DNA of 64,000 nucleotides from Ferrovibrio sp964218355 (GTDB lineage Bacteria; Pseudomonadota; Alphaproteobacteria; Ferrovibrionales; Ferrovibrionaceae): positions 62,001 through 126,000 of the forward strand of contig NZ_CAXPMC010000008.1 of the NCBI RefSeq assembly GCF_964218355.1. Direction: 5' to 3'. The stretch's first letter is position 1. Each line of letters begins with the position of its first letter. The notes under the pieces are model-generated. The model saw only the letters and a program-made list of their open reading frames with translations. It did not search any database and was not told where the DNA came from. Below are positions 24,971 to 33,555 of this stretch, one piece after another. The position numbers and the translations under genes are program-made.

Positions 24971-26237
24971 TGCCGATCTCGAAACTGTCGGCCAGCCCCT
25001 CGCCGAACCGCATCTGCGGCTGCAGCGACTGCTGCGCTTCGGCGGCCGCGGCAACATTCTGCACGGTGATCGCCGTGATGACCGTGCGCAGCACCGGCGT
25101 GTAGACCGTCAGCATCACCAGAACGCGCAGGCCGCCCAGGGCAAGCAGCGCAAAGACAACGATGAGGATGCCGGCCAGCAGCTTGCTGAACTCTTCTGTC
25201 GCCTGAACCGCCACGACGCCGGCGACCGTGATCGCCGCCAGGAAAGCGATCGGCAGGATCACCAGCAGAATGCCGTAGAGAAACAGGTCGCGCAGGCGCA
25301 GGCTGCTGGCAAAATGCAGCGGCCCGATCCGGGTGTGGCCGACATACCAGCGCTGCCAGCGCACCAGGAAATAGCCATACAGCACCGGTCCGGCCAGCAC
25401 GGTCAGCAGCAATGCCGCGGAAAGCCAGCCGCCGGCCCGGGCCGTGGCACCGGCAAGCTGCTGCGGGCCTGCCGCAGGCGACAGCGTCGACCAGCCGGCC
25501 TGCAGGACAGCCCCGGCAAGACAGACCAGCAGCGGCAGCACCAGCAGCACCATCACCAGCAGCCAGGGTCTCAGCAGGCCGCGTCCGGTGCCGCTGAAGG
25601 TGCCGCGGAACTGACCCCAGGTGGTATGGACGATGCGGTAACGGGCAAGGTCGGCCAGGGCCCAGGGCATGGCGAGGCCGAGGCTGAGCGGCACCAGCAG
25701 CAACCACAAGGCCGCCTTGCCGATATAGGCCCAGGTCGAGCCGTCCTGCCCGGCCCGGATGCCGCGCCACAGGGTGCGCGCCAGCCGGTAGCGCCGGGCC
25801 CGCCAGGTCGCCGCGTTGATCAGCAGATAAAGCACCAGTGCATAGGCGAGGCTGAGGATGCCGGCGGCCACGGCATTGTCCAGCAGCATGGTCTGCAGGG
25901 CGGAATAGCCGACCGACAGCGGCACGAAGATCGCCATCACGATCAGGAAGCCGATCAGCAGTTCACGGGCGCGGCCGGTATATTCCAGCGGCTCGCCGCC
26001 GATTCCGACCGAGGCCCAGAAGAAACGCCGCAGGTTGGTCTTGGCCCAGAAGCGGTAGATGCCCAGCGTCAGGAAGCCGAACAGCATGTTGCGGACCAGC
26101 AGCGCCGGCAGGCCGGGCCGGCTCGCGAACTGCAGGGCGCCGTCTTCCGCCGGAGCGGAATCCGCGACCGGCCCTTCGACCGGATGCCCGGGGGCGGGGC
26201 CCGTCCGCAGGGGCGGAGGGTCGTTGAACACGGTCAT
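24963..26237 (-). CDS. DUF898 (YjgN-like) membrane protein
   Basis: The 424-residue protein has several membrane helices arranged as repeats, with FLTLGIYRFWAKTNLRRFFW and YTGRARELLIGFL, which are hallmarks of the DUF898/YjgN family. The related segment LFLYGILLVILPIAF appears later. Function is unknown. It is translationally coupled to the M48 protease. The pair is a recurring arrangement, so the protease may act on or with this protein (inference). Confidence 0.87.
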   Translation of the reverse strand: MTVFNDPPPLRTGPAPGHPVEGPVADSAPAEDGALQFASRPGLPALLVRNMLFGFLTLGIYRFWAKTNLRRFFWASVGIGGEPLEYTGRARELLIGFLIVMAIFVPLSVGYSALQTMLLDNAVAAGILSLAYALVLYLLINAATWRARRYRLARTLWRGIRAGQDGSTWAYIGKAALWLLLVPLSLGLAMPWALADLARYRIVHTTWGQFRGTFSGTGRGLLRPWLLVMVLLVLPLLVCLAGAVLQAGWSTLSPAAGPQQLAGATARAGGWLSAALLLTVLAGPVLYGYFLVRWQRWYVGHTRIGPLHFASSLRLRDLFLYGILLVILPIAFLAAITVAGVVAVQATEEFSKLLAGILIVVFALLALGGLRVLVMLTVYTPVLRTVITAITVQNVAAAAEAQQSLQPQMRFGEGLADSFEIGIV

Positions 26238-26304
26238 GGGGGGGAACGGCCTTCTGCAGCTTCTGGTCTATATATGCTGGCTTTCGCTCCCCTCCGGCAA
26301 GATG

Positions 26305-26333
26305 AAAAAGCCCGGGCAGTTGCCTGCCCGGGC
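26305..26333 (-). terminator. Intrinsic terminator of the Hsp20 gene
   Basis: On the minus strand GCCCGGGCA and TGCCCGGGC pair around a 6-nt loop and are followed by five T residues. It lies 42 bp after the Hsp20 stop codon. Confidence 0.9.
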
Positions 26334-26375
26334 CGGTTCCGAGGTTGTGTTGTTTCAATTGCAGCCGGGCGGTGC

Positions 26376-26873
26376 TTACGCCGCCTTGGGCTGGGCGTCG
26401 ATCACCGCGCCCGACACGGCCGGGGTGGCGATCGCGATCTGCCGCGGCTTCTTGGCTTCGGGGATTTCGCGTTTCAGCGCGATATGCAGCAGGCCGTCCT
26501 TCAGTTCGGCGCCGGTCACCTTCACGGTATCGGCCAGCTCGAAGCGGCGCTCGAAGGCGCGGCGCGCGATGCCGCGATGCAGGAAGGTAACGCCGGGCTG
26601 CGCGCCGGCCTCGGCATTGGCCGCCTCGGCCGTCTCGACCGCCTTGCCGGTCACCAGCAGGCTGTTCTCCTTCACCGTCACATCGAGTTCGTCGGCGCGG
26701 AAGCCGGCCACCGCCATGGTGATGCGGTAGGCATCCTCGCCATGCTTCTCGATGTTGTACGGCGGATAGCTGGTCGCGGTCTCATCGAGACGGCTGGCCA
26801 GGTCGAACAGGCGGTTCACATGATCGAAGCCGATGCTGGAACGCAGCAGCGGGGAAATGTCGAAAGCACGCAT
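26376..26873 (-). CDS. Small heat shock protein, Hsp20 family
   Basis: The ATG at 26873 follows AGGAGGATG and gives 165 residues. An alpha-crystallin domain spans about residues 38-140: YPPYNIEKHGEDAYRITMAVAGF, then LLVTGK, FLHRGIARRAFERRFELAD and GLLHIALKREIPE. The start MRAFDISPLLRSSIGFD matches the alphaproteobacterial IbpA/HspD class. It holds unfolding proteins in the cytosol for later refolding. It ends at a good terminator. Confidence 0.95.
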   Translation of the reverse strand: MRAFDISPLLRSSIGFDHVNRLFDLASRLDETATSYPPYNIEKHGEDAYRITMAVAGFRADELDVTVKENSLLVTGKAVETAEAANAEAGAQPGVTFLHRGIARRAFERRFELADTVKVTGAELKDGLLHIALKREIPEAKKPRQIAIATPAVSGAVIDAQPKAA

Positions 26874-27066
26874 GGTTTCATCCTCCTGAAGCGATGAGTC
26901 CGTTGCGCGGCCCGCGAAACGCCGGTCCCGGGGATGCAGCTGCATCCTGCGGGCAACCAGAAGGCGCCAGTGCCGGGCCGCCGTGGCTGCCGGGTCCCGC
27001 TCGGGCCCCCGGCTCGACAGGGATGTAGGAAGCCCCGGCTGGGCCTTCAAGAGGGGGGCGGCGCCG

Positions 27067-27333
27067 TCAGCCGACCGAGACCGGGTACCATTTGAATTCG
27101 GCCAGCGCCCGGCCGCGCAGGAAATCGACCGCATGTTTCGGGCCGACGAATTCCGGCGCCAGGTTCACCCCCTGGGCAGCCAGCACCACGGTGGAATTCT
27201 TGAACAGCGGCTTCATCGCCGCCAGCGAGCGCGACGCCATCTGGTCGGTGGCGATGGCGGCATAGGAGACATAGATCAGCGTGATGATCTCGTTGCCGAG
27301 CTTGATCGATGCCGATTGGTAGACCTGTGCCAT
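27067..27333 (-). CDS. Small hypothetical protein
   Basis: The ATG at 27333 gives 88 residues (MAQVYQSASIKL...), with in-frame upstream codons that look non-coding. It has no signal peptide; a weakly hydrophobic stretch GNEIITLIYVSYAAIAT is followed by a basic/hydrophobic C terminus. I do not recognise a family. The start lacks a clear ribosome binding site. It stands alone between Hsp20 and rpmE. Confidence 0.55.
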   Translation of the reverse strand: MAQVYQSASIKLGNEIITLIYVSYAAIATDQMASRSLAAMKPLFKNSTVVLAAQGVNLAPEFVGPKHAVDFLRGRALAEFKWYPVSVG

Positions 27334-27534
27334 TGTTCGGCGTCTGCTTTTTGCCACCCCGATTCGAATCATCGGATGGCGCGGCCGCCCTGCCAAGAGG
27401 ATAAATGACCGCCGCCGGCGCCGGCCGGAATCCACCGCATACAGAAAAAGGGCCGCATACGGAAAAGGCGGCACCGGTTGTCCGGGCCGCCCTGCCGCCC
27501 CGGGCCGCGCGGCCCGGGCAAACCGGAAACAGGC

Positions 27535-27762
27535 TTACTTCTTGAGGCCGAAGCCGGCGAAGCGCTTGTTGAACTTGGCGACCTGGCCACCCTGGTCATT
27601 GAGGCGGGCGGGGCCGCCGGTCCAGGCCGGATGCGAGGTCGAGTCGATATCGAGCATCATGGTGTCGCCCGGCTTCCCCCAGGTCGACCGGGTGGAATAG
27701 ACGGTGCCGTCGGTCATCTGGACCTTGATCTCGTGGTAGTCGGGATGGATATCGGCCTTCAT
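27535..27762 (-). CDS. rpmE: 50S ribosomal protein L31
   Basis: The 75-residue protein MKADIHPDYHEIKVQMTDG... is bacterial L31, at the large-subunit side of the intersubunit bridge. The four zinc-binding cysteines of the C+ form are absent, so this is a zinc-independent L31. I prefer the ATG at 27762 over the in-frame GTG at 27765, because it is correctly spaced from GGAGAA. A promoter is readable upstream. Confidence 0.94.
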   Translation of the reverse strand: MKADIHPDYHEIKVQMTDGTVYSTRSTWGKPGDTMMLDIDSTSHPAWTGGPARLNDQGGQVAKFNKRFAGFGLKK

Positions 27763-27821
27763 CACTGCTTCTCCTGGGCGTCCGGCAGCCGGATACCCGC
27801 AAAATTGCTCAATCGGCGGGG

Positions 27822-27850
27822 GTTATAGCCAGAACCGCCCCCCGCCGCAA
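27822..27850 (-). promoter_or_regulatory. Promoter of rpmE
   Basis: On the minus strand TTGCGG (27850-27845) and TATAAC (27827-27822) are separated by exactly 17 bp, giving a start about 50 bp before the rpmE ATG. The leader contains a short TCCGGC/GCCGGA hairpin next to the GGAGAA ribosome binding site. Confidence 0.55.
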
Positions 27851-27971
27851 GGGCGAAAGCCGGCTGGCCGGCGGCTCTCACAACCGTGGAAACGCGGTTT
27901 TCCGGCAATTCCTATCCGGGCGCCGGAAGCGGGGACAATTGTTCGGGCGCCCGGGTTCTGGCGACTGGCTA

Positions 27972-29363
27972 CTAACGACTGGCGCCGGCATCCGTCCGGC
28001 GGCGCGGCTCCGCGGCATCCACCAGTTCGAGGCCGAGATGCCGCAGCCCGTCGAGAATCGGGATGAAGCCATTCAGGCCGGTATTCATGCCCGGGCTGCG
28101 CCGGTCGGCAGCCCAGCCGAGCGCGGCGATGCCGACCACATTGCCATGCCGGTCGAGCAGCGGCCCGCCGCTGTTGCCGCCATGGATCGCCACATCGGCC
28201 TGGATGAAGTCCAGCCGGTCCGGCGGCATTGCCGGACGGACCGCACTGATGATGCCGCGCGTCACCGTCCACCCCAGCTCGGTGAAATGCGGGGCGCCAA
28301 CGGCATAGACCTCCTCACCGACCTGCGCCGGCATTTCGCGGATCGGCAGCACCGGGTAGGCATTCCCGGGCAGCTTGATCACGGCAACGTCCCTGCGCCG
28401 GTCCCGCTGCAGCACCTCGCCGACCTCCACGCTGCCCGACAGATGGCGGACGCGCACAAACCGCTGTCCGCCGACAACATGATGATTGGTGATCAGCAAG
28501 CCATCCGGCCTGACAATGAAGCCGGAACCGTGGCCGGCTTCGCTGACCTCGACGAGCACCGTGGCCGCGCGAACCTGATCGGCATGGGCCGCGAAGGCCA
28601 TTCGGAAATTTTCCTGTCGGGGAATCTGCTGCATTTCCCGCTTGCCGTCAGCCTGCGGCGATACAGGTCCCGCCCCGCCGGAAACAAGCGCCCGGAGATC
28701 GGCATCGACTGCCAGCCTGTTGGCCGCATCGGCAAAAGCCTGGTGGATCAGAACGTCGTAGCCCCCGGCCAGCGGGTCGGAAATCTGGAACTTCCCTTCG
28801 ATTTCCCTATGCAGGATCACCCTGCGCTGCAGCACGTCGTAGATTTGCCAGTTAACGGTAACCAGGACGGTCCCCGACAATGTCCCCAGCAGATGTCCGT
28901 ACCAAGGGTCGATATGGCGGCACAGATTGCCGCTGACCTTCACGATATTCGCGCCAACCAGATAATCGGCCGATTCCGGTTCTGCCTCCCGGAACAGCGT
29001 GTTGGGGTTGCTGGCCACCGGGTAGCCATGACCGCTGAATACGCGAAAGAAGATGTCGCCGTATGCCGTGGTGTTGAGCAGTTTCCGGTCGTCATCGTAG
29101 AGAAGTTTCGAGTCGTTGTAGCACCGCATTGGCTGCAGGTAAGCATCGCCGATGATGGCGCCACGCTGGATGCTGGTCTGCACCCGCCGGAAAGCGATCT
29201 TGCGGGCGCCCGGACCGGCCCAGTCCTGTTGCGGCTGGACCTGGGAACCATCCGGCCGGACGACAGCTTTGGCCTTGATGACGGGCGGGTTGACGGGCTG
29301 TTGGCCGGCACAAGCGGTGCAAACCAGGCCAAGCATGGCAGGAAACCAGAAGCGTCGAAGCAT
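27972..29363 (-). CDS. Trypsin-like serine protease lipoprotein, S1C type, with long N-terminal domain
   Basis: The 463-residue protein starts with a lipoprotein-like signal (MLRRFWFPAMLGLVCTAC; the residue at -3 of the cysteine is unusual). The first half (about 30-250) has no domain I know. The second half is a trypsin-type protease with H in LITNHHVVGG, D in RRRDVAVIKL and S in AIHGGNSGGPLL. No PDZ domain follows, unlike DegP. It would act on the outer face of the cell envelope. It stands alone with an AT-rich promoter region upstream. Confidence 0.83.
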   Translation of the reverse strand: MLRRFWFPAMLGLVCTACAGQQPVNPPVIKAKAVVRPDGSQVQPQQDWAGPGARKIAFRRVQTSIQRGAIIGDAYLQPMRCYNDSKLLYDDDRKLLNTTAYGDIFFRVFSGHGYPVASNPNTLFREAEPESADYLVGANIVKVSGNLCRHIDPWYGHLLGTLSGTVLVTVNWQIYDVLQRRVILHREIEGKFQISDPLAGGYDVLIHQAFADAANRLAVDADLRALVSGGAGPVSPQADGKREMQQIPRQENFRMAFAAHADQVRAATVLVEVSEAGHGSGFIVRPDGLLITNHHVVGGQRFVRVRHLSGSVEVGEVLQRDRRRDVAVIKLPGNAYPVLPIREMPAQVGEEVYAVGAPHFTELGWTVTRGIISAVRPAMPPDRLDFIQADVAIHGGNSGGPLLDRHGNVVGIAALGWAADRRSPGMNTGLNGFIPILDGLRHLGLELVDAAEPRRRTDAGASR

Positions 29364-29474
29364 CTCTTCCCCCTGGACGGCAATCTCGGCGGCAATCTAC
29401 ATGAATAAAGATGGAACAAAAAGAAAATAATAAATGAACATATTGGCGTATTCATGTCGCCCTTCCCGCGCGAC

Positions 29475-29505
29475 CCAGTGTCACGTTGTGCCAGTGTCAC
29501 GTTGT
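29475..29505. repeat. Direct repeat upstream of the ABC exporter
   Basis: CCAGTGTCACGTTGT occurs twice, at 29475-29489 and 29491-29505, with a one-base spacer (16-bp period). It lies between the protease gene and the divergent exporter gene and could be a tandem regulator site. Confidence 0.6.
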
Positions 29506-29560
29506 TTACAGCGCGGACGGCCGGTATAACCGGCCGGTCTTCCGTTCTGTCCGGGATCCG

Positions 29561-31345
29561 ATGTCCGCCGCCACCGATACCAAGCGCCCCGCCCTCGGCG
29601 CCCTGCGCCTCGTTTTCGGTTTTCTTGCTCCCCATCGCTGGATGGCGGTGGGCGCCGCTATTGCCCTGGTGGTGGCCGCCGGCGCCGTGCTCGGCATCGG
29701 CCAGGCGATCCGCCGCGTCATCGATGTCGGCTTCGGCATGGGCAACGGCAGCTATCTCGACCTCTATTTCGCCGCGCTGTTCGGTGTCGTCGCCGTGCTG
29801 GCGGTGGCCACCTTCGCCCGCTTCTACTGCGTGACCTGGCTGGGCGAGCGGGTGGTGGCCGATATCCGCAAGGCGGTCTACGGCCATGTGCTGCGGCTGA
29901 GCCCCACCTTCTTCGAAAGCACCCGCACCGGCGAGGTGCTGTCGCGCCTGACCACCGATACCGAGGTGATCCAGACCCTGGTCGGCTCGTCGGTCTCGGT
30001 GGCCCTGCGCAACCTGCTGCTGTTCTTCGGCAGTGCCGTGCTGCTGGTGATCACCTCGCCGCGCCTGACCCTGCTGGTGGCGCTGGTGATCCCGCTGGTG
30101 GTGCTGCCGATCGTGATCCTCGGCCGCCGCCTGCGCCGGCTGTCGCGGGAGAGCCAGGACCGCATCGCCGATCTCTCTGCCCAGGCGGGCGAAACCCTGA
30201 ATGCCATCACCACCGTGCAGGCCTATACCAGCGAAGCGCGCGAACAGGCGCAGTTCGCCGGCCGCGCGGAGAATGCCTTCATGACCGCGGTGCGCCGCAC
30301 CCGGGCCCGGGCCTGGCTGACCGCGCTGGTGATGCTGCTGGTCTTCGGGGCGGTGAACACGGTGATGTGGATCGGTGGCAAGGCGGTCTTTGCCGGCGAG
30401 ATGTCGGCCGGCGAACTCAGCGCCTTTGTCTTCTATGCGGTGATCGGTGCCTCGGCGGTCGGCGCCCTGTCGGAAATCTGGGGCGATGTGCAGCGCGCCG
30501 CCGGTGCCGCCGAACGGCTGATGCAGCTGCTGGCGACCGAGCCGGGCGTGCGCGCGCCGGCCGAGCCGCTGGCCCTGCCCGCCCGCCCGGCCGGCCGGCT
30601 CGAATTCGACGCCCTGCGCTTCCGCTATCCGGCCCGGCCGCAGACCCCGGCACTGGACGGCCTGAGCCTGCAGGTTGCCGCCGGCGAAACGGTGGCCATC
30701 GTCGGCCCGTCGGGTGCCGGCAAGACCACGCTGTTCCAGCTGCTGCTGCGCTTCTACGACCCGGAAGCGGGCAGCATCCGCTTTGACGGCATCGCCATCG
30801 ACCGCCTCGACCCGGTCGGCCTGCGCCGCCATATCGGCCTGGTGGCGCAGGACCCGGTGATCTTCGGCGCTTCGGTGGCCGACAATATCCGCTATGGACG
30901 GCCGGAGGCGAGCGATGCCGAGGTGCGGGAAGCCGCCGAGGCCGCGGCGGCCCATGGCTTCATCGAGGCCCTGCCGGAAGGCTACGGGACATATCTCGGC
31001 GAGCGCGGCGTCCGCCTGTCGGGCGGCCAGCGCCAGCGCATTGCCATTGCCCGCGCCCTGCTGCGCGATCCGCCGGTCCTGCTGCTGGACGAGGCGACCT
31101 CGTCGCTGGATGCCGAATCCGAACGCAAGGTGCAGGCCGCGCTGGAGCGCCTGATGGAAGGCCGCACCACGCTGGTGATCGCCCACCGGCTGGCCACCGT
31201 GCAGAAGGCCGACCGCATCGTGGTGATGGATCACGGCCGCATCGTCGCCGCCGGCCGCCACGACAGCCTGATGGCGGAGAACGGACTCTATGCCCGCCTC
31301 GCCCGCCTGCAGTTCATGACCGGCAGCGCCGATGCCGCCGCGTAA
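29561..31345 (+). CDS. ABC transporter, fused permease and ATPase (MsbA-like half-transporter)
   Basis: I take the ATG at 29561 (594 residues). The N-terminal half has six membrane helices and an ABC exporter coupling segment (LSPTFFESTRTGEVLSRLTTDTEVIQ). The C-terminal ABC domain has Walker A GPSGAGKTT (about residue 382), signature RLSGGQRQR (about 485) and Walker B LLLDEATSSLD (about 506). It resembles the MsbA-type TIGR02204 exporter that acts as a homodimer, exporting lipids or drugs. The next gene overlaps its last codons. Confidence 0.94.
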   Translation: MSAATDTKRPALGALRLVFGFLAPHRWMAVGAAIALVVAAGAVLGIGQAIRRVIDVGFGMGNGSYLDLYFAALFGVVAVLAVATFARFYCVTWLGERVVADIRKAVYGHVLRLSPTFFESTRTGEVLSRLTTDTEVIQTLVGSSVSVALRNLLLFFGSAVLLVITSPRLTLLVALVIPLVVLPIVILGRRLRRLSRESQDRIADLSAQAGETLNAITTVQAYTSEAREQAQFAGRAENAFMTAVRRTRARAWLTALVMLLVFGAVNTVMWIGGKAVFAGEMSAGELSAFVFYAVIGASAVGALSEIWGDVQRAAGAAERLMQLLATEPGVRAPAEPLALPARPAGRLEFDALRFRYPARPQTPALDGLSLQVAAGETVAIVGPSGAGKTTLFQLLLRFYDPEAGSIRFDGIAIDRLDPVGLRRHIGLVAQDPVIFGASVADNIRYGRPEASDAEVREAAEAAAAHGFIEALPEGYGTYLGERGVRLSGGQRQRIAIARALLRDPPVLLLDEATSSLDAESERKVQAALERLMEGRTTLVIAHRLATVQKADRIVVMDHGRIVAAGRHDSLMAENGLYARLARLQFMTGSADAAA

Positions 31346-32447
31346 GTCGCGCAGCGGCACCGGCGGCAGCCGCCTCCTGCGCCTGTGGTGGCGGCTGTTT
31401 GCCGTCGCCGCGATCGCCTGGATCGGCTACACGGTCTGGAGCAGCGGCGCCTGGCGCAGCACCGATTCCTTCGCGGCCGGGCAATGCATCGCCATCGACG
31501 CGCCGCCGGGCCCCGAAGATATCGTGATGCTGCCCGATGGCAGCGGCGCCATCGTCTCCAGCCAGGACCGGCGCGACCGCGAGGCCCGCGGCGGCCTGTT
31601 CTTCTACGATCTGTCCGCTGCGCCCGGCCGTTTCCTGCCGCTGCCGGTGCCGCCTGCCCTGCCCTTCCATCCGCATGGCATCAGCCTGTTCCGCGCGGAA
31701 GACGGCCGCCTGTTCCTGCAGGTGATCAACCATCGCAGCGCGGACCGCCACACCGTCGAGATTTTCATTCTCGATGGCGATGCCGCCGGCGGTTTCCGCC
31801 TGCATCACCGCGGCAGCGTCGCCAGCAGCCTGTTCGTGCATCCGAACGGCATCGCCGCTGCCGGGCCGGAAGCCTTCTACCTGACCAACGACCGCGGCAG
31901 CGGTCCGCGCTGGATGCATATGGTGGAAAACCTGCTGCAGCTGAGCCGGTCCACCGTGGTCTATCACGACGGCCGCGGCGTGCGCGAAGTTGCCCGCGAC
32001 ATCGCCTTTGCCAACGGCATCGCGCTGAGTGCCGATGGCGGCACATTGCTGGTCGGCTCGACCCTGTGGCGGATGATCCTGACCTATACCCGCGATCCGG
32101 CCAGCGGCGCGCTGTACCGCAGCGGCAGCCTGACGCTGCCCGGCGGCGTCGATAACATCCACCGCGACAATCTCGGCGATTTCTGGCTGACCGTGCATCC
32201 CAATGCCGCCGCCACCATCGGCCATGCCGTCAATCCGGAAAAGACCGCGCCCAGCATGGCCCTGCGCATCAGCACCACCGGCGGCGCCCTCGCCCGGGTC
32301 GCCGAGGCCTTCGGCGATCCCGGCACTGCCATTTCGGCAGCCAGCGTCGCCGTGCAGCAGAATGGCCGTCTGCTGATCGGCGCCGGGTTCAGCAGCCGGA
32401 TGATGGATTGCCGGATCGAGGATGCCCGCCTGAAGCCGGTCGAGTGA
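31332..32447 (+). CDS. SMP-30/paraoxonase-like beta-propeller protein
   Basis: The 371-residue protein has an N-terminal membrane anchor (about 22-42) and a propeller-like remainder. The segments HPHGISLF, VHPNGIAAAG, FYLTNDRG and ANGIALSADGG are typical of calcium-binding positions in arylesterase/SMP-30-like lactonases. It begins 14 bp inside the ABC exporter gene, so the two are coupled. The activity is a guess: lactone or ester hydrolysis outside the inner membrane. Confidence 0.8.
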   Translation: MPPRKSRSGTGGSRLLRLWWRLFAVAAIAWIGYTVWSSGAWRSTDSFAAGQCIAIDAPPGPEDIVMLPDGSGAIVSSQDRRDREARGGLFFYDLSAAPGRFLPLPVPPALPFHPHGISLFRAEDGRLFLQVINHRSADRHTVEIFILDGDAAGGFRLHHRGSVASSLFVHPNGIAAAGPEAFYLTNDRGSGPRWMHMVENLLQLSRSTVVYHDGRGVREVARDIAFANGIALSADGGTLLVGSTLWRMILTYTRDPASGALYRSGSLTLPGGVDNIHRDNLGDFWLTVHPNAAATIGHAVNPEKTAPSMALRISTTGGALARVAEAFGDPGTAISAASVAVQQNGRLLIGAGFSSRMMDCRIEDARLKPVE

Positions 32448-32462
32448 CGGCCGCCGCCGCGG

Positions 32463-33533
32463 TCAGCGTTCGGTCAGCTTCAGTTCGATGCGCCGGTTGC
32501 GGCGCAGCGCGATCTCGTCATTGCCGCTGTCGATCGGCTGGAATTCGCCGAAGCCGGTGGCAGCCAGCCGGTCGGCCGGAATGCCCTGGCTGGTCAGATA
32601 TTTCACCACCGAGATCGCCCGCGCGGTCGACAATTCCCAGTTCGAGGGGAACTGCGCGGTGTTGATCGGCACCCGGTCGGTATGGCCATCCACCCGCAGC
32701 ACCCAGGGCAGGTCGGTCGGGATCTTCGCCATCAGCTCGCTCAGCGTCCGCGCCAGCCGGCCGAGCTGTTCGCGTCCCTGTGGCTTCAGTTCGGCGGAGC
32801 CGGAATCGAACAGCACCTCGGACTGGAAGACGAAGCGGTCGCCGACGATCTGGACATCGCGGCGGTTGCCGATGATCTGGCGCAGCCGGCCGAAGAATTC
32901 CGAACGGTAGCTCTGCAGCTCGTCGACCTTGCGGGCCAGGGCGGCATTGAGACGCTTGCCGAGATCGGCGATCTGCGCCTCGCTGGCCCTCTCCTTGGCC
33001 TCGCTTTCCTTGAGGATGCGGTCGAGTTCGGCCATCTGCTGACGCAGCGCGAGGATCTGCCGGTTCAGCAGGTCGACCTGGCTGCGCGCCTCGGCCGTCA
33101 TCTTCCTTTCCTGCTCAAGCTGGGCGGCACCGGAAACCAGCTTGCCCTGCAGATCGACGATGATCTGCTGCCGGTCCTGCAGCCGCTTCTCGGCCTCGTC
33201 GGCGCGGGCCTGGGCATCGGCCAGCACGGCGGCGAGCTGGTCGCGTTCCGCATTCGCCGACTGCAGGGTCGACTGCAGCTGGCCGACATCCAGGCGCAGC
33301 TGGGCGCTGGTGCGTTTTTCCAGCGCCAGCTGCTCGACCAGGCCGGCAATCTCGCCGCGCAGCTCGGCCAGTGCCTTGTCGCGCCCGGAAATCGCGTTGG
33401 CGAGGAAAAACTGCACCAGGATGAACACCGCCAGGACGAAGACAATGACCATCAGCAGGGTCGACAGCACGTCGACATAACCGGGCCACGGGCCGGAGCC
33501 CTGTCCTTCGTTGCGGCGGCGGGCGAATGCCAC
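32463..33533 (-). CDS. MotB/OmpA-like peptidoglycan-binding protein with coiled coil
   Basis: The start is GTG 33533, eight bases after GGAG, giving 356 residues. One membrane helix lies near residues 28-48 (VLSTLLMVIVFVLAVFILVQFFLAN). A long coiled coil spans about 50-210 with many Gln/Glu/Leu repeats. A C-terminal OmpA-like peptidoglycan-binding domain follows, with LRVDGHTDRVPI and NWELSTARAISVVKYL. With the preceding MotA-like gene it looks like the stator-like pair of a proton channel anchored to the cell wall, but no flagellar genes are near. Confidence 0.88.
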   Translation of the reverse strand: MAFARRRNEGQGSGPWPGYVDVLSTLLMVIVFVLAVFILVQFFLANAISGRDKALAELRGEIAGLVEQLALEKRTSAQLRLDVGQLQSTLQSANAERDQLAAVLADAQARADEAEKRLQDRQQIIVDLQGKLVSGAAQLEQERKMTAEARSQVDLLNRQILALRQQMAELDRILKESEAKERASEAQIADLGKRLNAALARKVDELQSYRSEFFGRLRQIIGNRRDVQIVGDRFVFQSEVLFDSGSAELKPQGREQLGRLARTLSELMAKIPTDLPWVLRVDGHTDRVPINTAQFPSNWELSTARAISVVKYLTSQGIPADRLAATGFGEFQPIDSGNDEIALRRNRRIELKLTER

Positions 33534-33555
33534 GGTCAGCTCCGCATCCCGGCGC

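Noticed and set aside
27421..27475. Imperfect direct repeat GCATACAGAAAAAGGGC / GCATACGGAAAAGGCGG
   Set aside because: It lies between a small hypothetical gene and rpmE, is short and imperfect, and shows no clear role.
28940..31360. Very long minus-strand open frame (over 800 codons) opposite the ABC exporter
   Set aside because: It mirrors the well-supported exporter and protease genes in a GC-rich sequence, with His/Gln/Arg-rich low-complexity translation typical of antisense frames.
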